Part shown: one piece after another, positions 55,530 through 64,000 of the stretch
How the letters are laid out: each line of letters starts with the position of its first letter
Position numbering within the stretch: the first letter of the stretch is position 1
Source: Microvelia longipes
Lineage: Eukaryota; Arthropoda; Insecta; Hemiptera; Veliidae
Assembly: GCA_018340805.1 (NCBI GenBank)
Contig: JACMZG010001908.1
Location: forward strand, 37,996,156 to 38,060,155
DNA length: 64,000 nt
Direction of reading: 5' to 3'
The notes under the pieces: generated by a model
The model's input: the letters and a program-made list of their open reading frames with translations, nothing else
The model's database searches: none
Told to the model about the DNA's origin: nothing
Program-made: the position numbers and the translations under genes

Positions 55530-55770
55530 TACACAGAAAAATACGTGTACTTTCTCTCTTGTATAGGAAGAAAACGTGTACTTTTATCTCTCTTGTATAG
55601 GAAGAAAACGTGTACTTTTATCTCTCTTGTATAGAGAGAAAACGTGGACTTTTCTCTCTCTTGTATAGGGAGAAAACGTGGACTTTTCTCTCTCTTGTAT
55701 AGGGAGAAAACGTGGACTTTTCTCTCTTTTGTATAGGGAGAAAAGGTGACTTTTCTCTAAGGGAGAAAAG
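55530..55770 (+). repeat. 34-bp minisatellite, about 6-7 units
   Basis: The units share GAAAACGTGKACTTTT and CTCTCTTGTATAGG; unit starts at 55567, 55601 and 55635 give the 34-bp period. Units differ by a few bases and the last ones are shortened. Confidence 0.9.
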
Positions 55771-57290
55771 TGACTCTTAACTCCTGGTCTGAGTCTACAA
55801 CGAAAAAAGTAACTAGTGTGAGTAAAATGTGGCAACTTTAACTACCGTTCTGTATTTCCTTTCAACTTAGTAGCATCTTCAGACCTCACTGTATTGTAGC
55901 TGTAGCGTGACTAAGCAAACAGCTGTTACTTATTCTAATTTTATTGCTTTTATTTATTTATTACATCTATTACCCTTTTATTGTATTTTAAATACATTTT
56001 AAAACAATTTAATCACTTCTTTGCCCTCATTCTTTGATAACTTTCTTACTGTTATTTCGTTAAAACAACATTTGGTTAATCAAGTATCAACCTCAAATAT
56101 CGTTAAGACCGTAGAAACCAAACAAGAAAAGAACCTGTAAAAGAAATCAACCGAAAATTGTGAACGTTAATTAATTAAAAAAGAACCCAACAAAAATAAT
56201 TATAATTAAAGCATTGTTATACAAAGGATTATCTTCGGATCTTAAACCATAATTTCTTTTGTCTTTTATTCTTCTGGAAAATCAGTACAAAATTTAAAGA
56301 AAAGAAGAGAAGGAAGAAATAAATACAAATTTTCGGGATTAAAATCCAATCTTGTGTAGCGGTGTGATGGCTGACTTAATCCCGATTTCTAATGAGATTT
56401 TTTGTTTTTCTTATTCAGTTTATTGCGGTTTATTTAGTAATGATTTTGGTATTATTATTTTATAATTTTATTCAATCATAATTGTAACAAGTTCATCTTA
56501 TTCAGCACAAAATTCCCTAAAATTATCCTGCAAAGTTATTTTTTTATTTGAATATTTACTCCTCTGTGCAGCTTTATTTTTTTCATGGTTGTTTTAACCC
56601 CAAATTCAGCATTTGAGTTATTTGATTTAAGATGAACTTGATGTCTGTGCACTTTTCATGAAAATACAGTACGGCCTTGTACCGTCATTAATCTAATTCT
56701 TTACTAAATGAGATAAAACTTGGTTCAAAAAATAGTTCCTATGACAAGATGAACTGATTAAAATTTAGCCAATTCATTTGATGTTTCAATATGGCGGATT
56801 TTTCAATAATTTAATTAATAACTTTACAACGAAATATTTTTGTTATAAATTATATGAAAAAATCTGAGCTAAAATCTGATGCTAGCTCAAGAGGTTTGTG
56901 GCTATAGCTTAGATTTCTTTGGCTACCTCGTTTCCTGCGACATCGAAGATTCATTTAGGGCTTTGAATTTTATGACAGATTTTCGAGAAGAATAAACGAA
57001 AAAAATTGATAAACTTTTTTTATCTTTTATTAAAATCCTAAAATAAATTAATACTTTGAACTTCGGTTTAAATATACTTTAAATCAAAGGGTAAAGAAGC
57101 CTAGTTAATCTTAAAAGTTATTAATTAAAATTTATATTTATATAAAACAAAATGATTATCAACCATTGGATTAAGGTGGATGTTGTGTATTTTTGTAAAT
57201 CCGATTAACCTTATCATCAGATGTATTTAAGGTTTCAAAACCTGAAACATCTGTTGCCTGCATTGTTCTTGAAATATGCATACTTTGAAA
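55771..57290. other. AT-rich DNA, no gene seen
   Basis: I see no gene or named repeat here. Confidence 0.5.
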
Positions 57291-57295
57291 CTTTT

Positions 57296-58075
57296 ACTAT
57301 GTGTTGCGTAGGTATTTAGGAAAAGTATTGTGTTTGGGAATAATTCCAAAACTAGGATGAAACCGGAATTATCCGTTTTAGGTTTTTTAAGACCTCCTGA
57401 GTGGTTATTGCAAAGTTGTCTGTCTGTATGTGTGTGTCTCTCTTATCATCGTATCTCTCAGTGTATTTATGCTAGAGAGTTGAAACTTGGTACATAAATC
57501 AGTCTTTAGGTCTATTTGAGCTATTCTGAAAATATTCTTTATGACGTCGTTAACCATCATGACGCAGCAAAAATATTCACAAATTCATAAAACGCGGAGA
57601 AATGTCTTAAACACTTTGAAATTAGGCTCGCATTTAGTCATGTATATTACCAACATATGTGCCAAGTTGCATATCATTATCAGCATTAGTTTAATTTATA
57701 TCGACTGACTTTCGTACGTTTTTTAAAAAAATCAAATTAACAGAAAATAATCTAATTGATTTGTAATTGAGTACAACTGTATTTATTAACGTAATGAATA
57801 AGTATATTCAGTTTCGTTTCAGTACGGAAAGTATATCTATAGTTTTTAGTGAATTATAAAAATTATGTAGCATCGAGCGAGGTCAGTGCTTGGATGGGTG
57901 GCCTTTGAAAATAAAACTAATGTGATTACTACGTAAGGACGTGCAAAGCGAGTCCACAATTTGTTGATGTGTAAATTTAGCAAATTTTATATTTTGAGGA
58001 CGAGAGATGTGAGTCCAATGTAGGGAGGATGAGCGTAGGGAATCCGATGTGCTGAGAAAATGTTCCGAGATATTA
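57296..58075 (+). mobile_element. Family A repeat, nearly full copy
   Basis: GCGTAGGTATTTAGGAAAAG at the start, then ATTATCCGTTTTAGG, TTATCATCGTATCTC, ATGACGTCGTTAACCATCAT, AACATATGTGCCAAGT, GAGGACGAGAGATGTGAGTC, GGATGAGCGTAGGGAATCC and TTCCGAG at the end. The terminal stem-loop has decayed. Confidence 0.8.
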
Positions 58076-59185
58076 AGAAACGAGGAAGCTTATTTTTGGA
58101 TTTATCAGCTTGTTTGTTATATCATTTTTTTCAAGTCAATGATATGTAAAGAGGAAAAAGAAACCGTTAATAAACCCTTTTTTTACTTCATTAATATTAT
58201 TAATTTTGTGATTGTGTATGCTCTTTTTCACACGTATAGCTAATTAAGGACTGTATTGTCAGGGTAAGCAGTAATTCATACCGGGGAAAGTCCTGAGGAT
58301 GAGTTTGTAGAAAAAATATGATTACTTTCATAGTACTGTGAAATAAAGCTTACGATCTTTTCCTCGTTAGATGTGAGAGATGATCATTGTTTGTCTTTCT
58401 CAAATCACTATCGTGTGAATATACTTTAAGTGTAAAATTCATAACTTACCTTCAGAATAATAATTCTCAAGATTCTTTGGAAAAAGTAAAGTACCCTGTG
58501 GGTAAATGATACTTTGTTTATTCTGTTTATAAATGCTTGCAATTTTTTTAATGATGAAAACAATTTCCGCATATTTGCATGAAAAATGTCTTCCTCTTTT
58601 CTCCCCTTAATTTTACTAAAAAATATAAAAGATTTTTTTTATTTAACCAAATTTACTGTGTTTTAAAGTAACTACACTTTTCCTTATAAAAAATAAAAGT
58701 TTTAAATAGTGTTAGATAATTATTTTTTTCTAGTTAGAATAAAAAATCACTTCTCTTAAAGCTAAATTTATTCGCCTATATTGCAGAAAAGTCAGCTATT
58801 TTTCTTTTTTCCTCATTAAACTTTTAAATTACGATGGACTCCACAGCTTTGTTACTTATTTATTGTTTCATTTAGTTATTATTTATAACTTTATCTTTAT
58901 AAATAAAATTTATCTTAGAATTAAAATTTATATATTCTGTGGTAGTGTTGAGTTTACTACAAAAACTAATGTCGTGTGTACACAAAGAATCACAGAGAAT
59001 CTCTGTATTGAGATTTACATATCTGATTGGAGAATATTTATGTACCCTCGTTTCTAACTATAACTATCTATGAAGGGTTTATATCTGAAGACTTACTGCG
59101 ATATTTTATGCAAACACCTATTTCATGACTTCGGACGTTAAAAGATCTATTGTTGAATTAGATGTTTAATCATAAGACTGCTAAA
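58076..59185. other. AT-rich DNA, no gene seen
   Basis: Only short chance frames. Confidence 0.5.
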
Positions 59186-59189
59186 ATAT

Positions 59190-59545
59190 ATGATCAACTA
59201 CAGACCTTATAACTTCATACCGAACCAATAGACCCAACATATCTGATTTATAACAGCTGATCTAACAACAGACCTTATAATTTATTACTGAACAATAGAC
59301 CTAAAATATCTGATTTATAACAGCTGATCTAACAACAGATCTTATAATTTCTTACTAAACAATAGACCTAACATATCTGATTTATAACAGCTGATCTAAC
59401 ATCAGACCTTATAATTTATTACTAAACAATAGACCTAACATATCTGATTTATAACAGCTGATCTAACCACAGACCTTATAATTTATTGCTAAACATTAGA
59501 CCCAACATATCTGATTTATAATAGCTGATCTTACATATTTGTGCA
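59190..59545 (+). repeat. 67-bp minisatellite, about 5 units
   Basis: The unit has CATATCTGATTTATAACAGC, TGATCTAACAACAGACC and ACTAAACAATAGACCTAA; unit starts at 59238 and 59305 give the period. Units are 90% or more alike, apart from the first and last. Confidence 0.9.
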
Positions 59546-60222
59546 TTTACCTAAAATTCACATAAAGATATCACGAAGAAAAGTTTTGTACAGTTTTTAA
59601 CGTTAAAAATTTATAAAAAAAATATTAACAATATTTTGCAGATATCTTTTAAGCTTATTTCATAAAAACTCAACATAAATTTCTGATGATGAATAATAAT
59701 ACGTCAATCTGGTAGGGATATATTTTGATATTATGATATGAATTCTTCACTTCCTATGATGGACTACTACTTCCTTTGATTTTATAACCAACTTTAAATT
59801 CTTTATGTCTAAACGTATTATTAAGTTATTAATTTTATTTTCATAATTTATAGTTTAAATATCTTTTAAAAACCCCTATTATTAAAATTCAACAGTATCA
59901 AACTTTTTTTTGGCGTTTATATTTTCAGAAACAAGTATAACATCTTGCCCGAGGGTTGTTTTTAAATTGTTTGCGGTACTTTTTGTCAGCTTGTTTTACC
60001 CTTAGGTTAGTTTCATGATAAAATATTACTTTTCAACTTCTTTGTTTGTGTCGGACTTAGTTTTATATTTATTGCCAAAACAAATGTTTTCAAGGAAGAT
60101 AAAACTCTTCTTTCTGAAATAAGGTTCGTTTTAAGTGAATATTAACTGTTGTCACTCGAGGCTTTTTAGCCATCTGAAAATCTTTTGCTTGTTTAATGTA
60201 CTTTTTGGTATGGCCTTACAAT
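59546..60222. other. AT-rich DNA, no gene seen
   Basis: Nothing recognisable. Confidence 0.5.
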
Positions 60223-60362
60223 TTTAGCGAATTTTCATAATGAAAATGACGCTTATGAGGTTGTTCGGATGGCGGAAGTTGAGGGTGGGAGTGAGTGGAA
60301 TCGGTTCCTATTGGCTTCCTGATAACAAAAATATATGTCCGAAAAAAGTTTATATATATATG

Positions 60363-60399
<37 letters not shown>

Positions 60400-60852
60400 G
60401 TATGTAAGAGTTTCTACCCTTTCGTATGGCGAACGATAACTCTCGAAGGCGTTCTCAAATTGAAACGAAACTTTGCAAATCGAGAGATGTTGAAGAGGTT
60501 ACGAGGCCTATTGTTTATAAAAACATTATGACGTCATCAACCAAAGTTATGACGTCATGAAAAAAAAAATTTTTTGAAACTTGAAATGGCTTTAAAACAA
60601 GGTATTTCGTGTTTAGGTAGACGGCTAGCTGAATCGATTAAGACCAATTTCAGCTCAATCGAACCATTACAAATGGCGCAATCGGTATACATATATATAT
60701 AATCTTGTATATATGTATGCATCTAGGTCAAAGACTCGTACGATATCTGTTGGGTTCAGAAGTGTTAGAGGGTGGGGGTATAGTATAAAAGAGAGACCTC
60801 TACCTCTTGCTCCATCATGGTAAGCCTACTGTCCCAGAGAGACAGGGCAAAA

Positions 60853-60984
60853 ATGGCTTCCACTGAACCACGCCAAGCTAAGCAGACCCGTAAAGAGGAA
60901 GAACATCGAAGTAGTCTTTATATGGTCGAAGTTATTCTAAAACGAATGCGACCAGTTTCAGCTCAATCGGACAATCTGAAGTGA
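60853..60984 (+). CDS. 43-residue frame of family B, copy 3
   Basis: It has the same length and start (MASTEPRQAKQTRKEEEH) as the copy at 7579, with the LYMVEVILKRMRPVS core kept. Product unknown. Confidence 0.3.
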   Translation: MASTEPRQAKQTRKEEEHRSSLYMVEVILKRMRPVSAQSDNLK

Positions 60985-61271
60985 CGCAAACGGTATTTTT
61001 ATTTTGAATAATCATAAATATATTTTTTTCAATCTTAAGATTTTACTCAAATAAACAATTTGTTTACAAAACAAAATTTGACATTTTTCTTTAAATTCTA
61101 TAAACAATCATAAACGTAAGTTAGAGTTTATACCCTTTTGTATAGTGGACGATAACTAAAGCTGATGAAAGATGAAACTATAATCTTTTCTTACCCTTTA
61201 TACAAGGTTACTTTAACAGTTGCAACGTGTGGATTTTTTCCTCACAAAATCAAATTTGTGAGAAAGCCTCT

Positions 61272-61457
61272 CAGGCCCGCGAAGCGGGCCTGTGAAACGA
61301 GTCTGTGAAAATTCGCTAAATACGTGGCAAAATGCCATGTAACAAGAAACGATAGTGAAACCATACATTAATACAAAACAACAACAATGTGGCCGCGAAG
61401 CGGACGAGGCGCGAAGCGCCGAGGCCGCGTAGCGGCTACGGGCCGAAGGTCCGTATT
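61272..61457 (+). repeat. Array of GNA-triloop hairpins, copy 3
   Basis: The first hairpin (61272-61292) is perfect. The TACGTGGCA stem has one mismatch. The array is shortened between the third and fifth hairpins of copy 1 (joint at AGCGGACGAGG). The GAA, GTA and last stems follow, the last with one mismatch (GGTCCGT). Confidence 0.85.
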
Positions 61458-61510
61458 TATATACTTTTACTTATTTTACCGTAGGTTAGAGGGAAAGTAA
61501 TTTGTTTACT
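61458..61510 (+). mobile_element. Family A 5' end abutting family B copy 3
   Basis: ACTTTTACTTATTTTACCGT with AGGG.AAAGTA matches the family A start. It follows the family B hairpin tail directly and ends at or before the LINE at 61683. Confidence 0.5.
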
Positions 61511-61715
61511 ATTATCTAAAAATCTAGAAGACGGTGTAACTTCAAACCTAAAAAAAATTATTGTCTACTTGCGGCTGCAAAATTATTCATTATTGGGTAA
61601 TACTCTACTTCCTGGGGAGTCATGTTACATTTAAATGTATTGGTACAAAAAAGTCAAAACACCCTAGGAGGAGAAATTAATGAGTTGAAGTTATTATGTT
61701 TCCAACGTCACCTTT

Positions 61716-62454
61716 ATGCCTAAGCCTGGACGTCCTTCTTACTCAGAAGCAAAATCCTACCGACCCATATGCTTATCTTCTTATCTGGTGAAAACTATGG
61801 AAAATATTATTGACAGGCATATTCGTGAGACTGCTCTCACATTAAATCCACTAAATAAATATCAGTTCGCCTACCAAGCAGGCAAATCATCTGAGAGTGC
61901 TTTGCATGTTGTGGTGAACAAGATAAAAACTGCTTTTGCCAACAAAAGGATGTGCTGTTGGTGCTTTCCTGGATATTGAAGGAGCATTTGATAATACCTC
62001 ATACGATACTATTATTAGATCGTTAAAGGATCGAGGAGTTGAAGACACAATTTGCAAATGGATCGGTAATTTACTTCTAGGAAGGAAAATAACAGCATGT
62101 ATAGCTGGAGAAGCTGTAGAAGCACGAGTTACAAGAGGTTGCCCTCAAGGTGGAGTGCTATCACCTCTTTTATGGAGTCTGGTGGTAGATGAAATTTTAT
62201 CTACTTTAAATCGTAATGGGTATTTTACCATTATTGGGTATGCTGAACATAGTGGTTATAATTACAGCAAATTTATAAATACAGCTCTGGAAGTTATGCC
62301 AAACCCAATATCACTAATTGAAAAGTGGTGTCGAGATGTTAATCGCTCAGTTAATCCTTCTAAAACAGCTCTAATAATCTTTACCAAGCAGCGAAATCAA
62401 CCTACTGTAAACCCAATGCTGTTTGAAGAAAGATTACAGTTAACTGACATGTAA
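61716..62454 (+). pseudogene. Reverse transcriptase of the I/LOA-type LINE
   Basis: MPKPGRPSYSEAKSYRPICL is the conserved 'KPG..RPISL' start, then KYQFAYQAGKSSESAL. A frameshift near 61950 is followed by GAFLDIEGAFDNTSYDTI (first catalytic Asp), RVTRGCPQGGVLSPLLWSLV and WCRDVNRSVNPSKTALIIF. The catalytic box that should be GYADD reads GYAEH (about 62238-62252), so the active site is lost. The frame stops at 62452. Confidence 0.8.
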
Positions 62455-62984
62455 AGTACCTTGAGTGATACTAGATAAAAAACTGACTTGGAACCTCACC
62501 TAGATAGAGTCATTCACAAATCAAAACTAAACTTAGTCCTTAAGGAGAGCCTTTGGAAAAATTTGGGGTTTAAAACCACGTGTTTATACTGGCTTACTTA
62601 ATGGTAGTCAGACCATAATCACATACTGTTTCTCTGTATGGTGGCCTAAAACAAACCAAGCCACTGCTGTTAAAAAATTAACTCTGTTCAGAGGCTGGCC
62701 TGTCTTTCAACTGATCTATGAGCACAAGTCCTACAGTTTCTTAGAAGTAATGCTAGGCTTCTCCTCTTGAACTTGTCATCAAAGCGAAGCTCGATTATAG
62801 CAGCATATAGACTACAAATTTCTGGTAACTGGAAATCAAATTTACACGGGTACACTCTGAAATAATCCACTGATTCGTAATCCATTACTAGTATGAATCC
62901 GACCACATGAATATCTTACTCCTATGATCAACCGTTCTCATTAGTTGTAACTTTGTTAAGACTTTCACCAAAGACGATGCTGTG

Positions 62985-63344
62985 TGTGGTTAACAGATGG
63001 ATCTAAAAGAACAGCGGATCAGGTGGAGGTGTGTATGAATTTAACACTGAAAATAAATCTTCTATCCTCTAGGCAAACATGCCTCAGTCTTTCAGTCAGA
63101 AGTGTTCTCAATTAAACCTGCATTCTCGAAAATCTCAAGCGAAACACTAACAAGCGTCAGTGTTCATTTAGCCCTGGGATCCTACACAAATTACTCTAAA
63201 CTGGTGTGGGAATGTGTACAAAACCTTACCAGTTTGGCTGCTGAAAATCAAGTATCAGTTAGATGGTTTCCAGGACATAAAGGTATAGATGGTAATGAGG
63301 TTGCAGATGATTTAGCAAGACAAGGTTCTAATCAAACTCAATAG
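62985..63344 (+). pseudogene. RNase H domain of the same LINE
   Basis: LTDGSK (first Asp) is seen near 62990. After frame changes, SVRWFPGHKGIDGNEVADDL and ARQGS (the last His and Asp region) end at 63344. RNase H after reverse transcriptase is a feature of the I, LOA and related LINE clades. Confidence 0.75.
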
Positions 63345-63740
63345 GACCTAACAGTTATTGGCATTTCGAAAACACAAGTCAAGACGGCAGTGAATGAATG
63401 GTTAGAGTAAACCAACAACACTGGATAATGTCCTGGTTATGAGGCACAGTAAACTCATGTTGAGAGGTCCTCAAGCCAAACTGACAGATGCTCTTCTAAA
63501 GCTAAATAAGAAAAACTTGAGTATAGTGACGGGCTTATAACTGGTCATTGTCAATTAGCAAACATATGCATACCATCGGCATATTTCAAGAAGAGCCAGT
63601 CTGTAGACTCGTGGCCATGCCCTGAAACATCATCACACATCATCTTTGAATGCGAAGCTCTAGCAACAAGAGATTTCTGTTGTTTGGAGAAGTCACACTA
63701 AGCAGAATTGAAACCCAGATGCCAATTTAGTACACAAACT

Positions 63741-64000
63741 TAATACATAATATATATATTATATGTTATGTTATATATATTATATATATATATAATATAT
63801 ATATAATATATATATATATTTATGTATATAATATGTTATGTAATAATATATATGTTAATAATAATATATGTATTATTACTTAAAATACAAAATATTATAA
63901 TATATTATAAATTAAGTATTAAAAATTGTTTAAAATACCTAATAAATATAATTTTACATAAAATATTGGATACACTGATATTCATGGCTTTTTTAAATTT
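63741..64000. repeat. (TA)n microsatellite and AT-rich end
   Basis: TA and TATG-like runs at 63741-63870, then AT-rich text to the end of the window. No gene. Confidence 0.85.

Larger units (their letters stand above)
60227..61460 (+). mobile_element. Family B element, copy 3
   Basis: It has TTTAGCGAATTTTCATAATG at the start, the microsatellite (60353-60403), paired ATGACGTCAT sites (60527-60560), TATAAAAG, the 43-codon frame, and TGAAAATTCGCTAAA at about 61306-61320. The middle after 61010 is replaced by other text, including a diverged second copy of the 'TTTATACCCTTTTGTATAG.GGACGATAACT' block. The hairpin array ends at about 61457. Confidence 0.8.
61683..63735 (+). mobile_element. I/LOA-type LINE with RNase H, 5' truncated
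   Basis: It starts within reverse transcriptase and holds the rest of ORF2 in decayed form: reverse transcriptase to 62454, connection, RNase H (about 62985-63344) and a C-terminal zinc-finger region (CPETSSHIIFECEALATR in frame near 63620-63675). A (TA)n run follows. Confidence 0.8.

Noticed and set aside
55530..55770. CRISPR-like array
   Set aside because: Units are contiguous without unique spacers, and the genome is eukaryotic; it is a minisatellite.

Overview
The window reads as nuclear DNA of an arthropod, most likely an insect. It is very AT-rich, its one clear gene is split by long introns with consensus GT-AG sites, and the rest is crowded with R1/I/LOA-type and Jockey/CR1-type LINE remains, a tRNA-derived SINE, foldback elements and Helitron-like repeats. 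No bacterial operon, rRNA gene or independent tRNA gene is visible. The species cannot be named from this sequence.

One gene is recognisable: the 3' part of a procollagen galactosyltransferase (GT25 family, COLGALT-type) on the + strand. Its exons are 1178-1252, 5259-5316, 17342-17472, 19870-20073 and 23347-23506. The splice phases agree and the protein ends in RDEL, an ER-retrieval signal. The N-terminal part lies before the window. A possible extra in-frame 75-nt exon sits at 22147-22221.

Layout: 1-5258 is intron with an inverted pair of family A repeats, one of them split by a foldback DNA element (3771-5097). 5317-17341 is a 12-kb intron made largely of repeats: a 150-bp diverged satellite, a family B element carrying a nested solo LTR (6947-8467), an R1-like LINE (8698-12609), a TATG microsatellite, and a second LINE (12976-15050). 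19.8-23.5 kb holds the last exons and a cluster of perfect palindromes. 24.6-29.7 kb is non-coding with unusual GAGAG/CTCTC word usage. 30-36 kb is mostly unique AT-rich DNA. 36.6-63.8 kb has more family A and B copies, minisatellites at 55.5 and 59.2 kb, a SINE and LINE relics.

The most interesting observation concerns families A and B. They are different in sequence, yet both have short inverted repeats near their ends, a terminal stem-loop, paired TGACGTCA-like sites, and short stems closed by the GC-GNA-GC triloop type, often with tandem G.A pairs below it. Family B ends in an array of up to six such hairpins. This looks like a group of Helentron/DINE-like non-autonomous elements whose 3' ends are built from very stable single-strand DNA hairpins; the function is inference.
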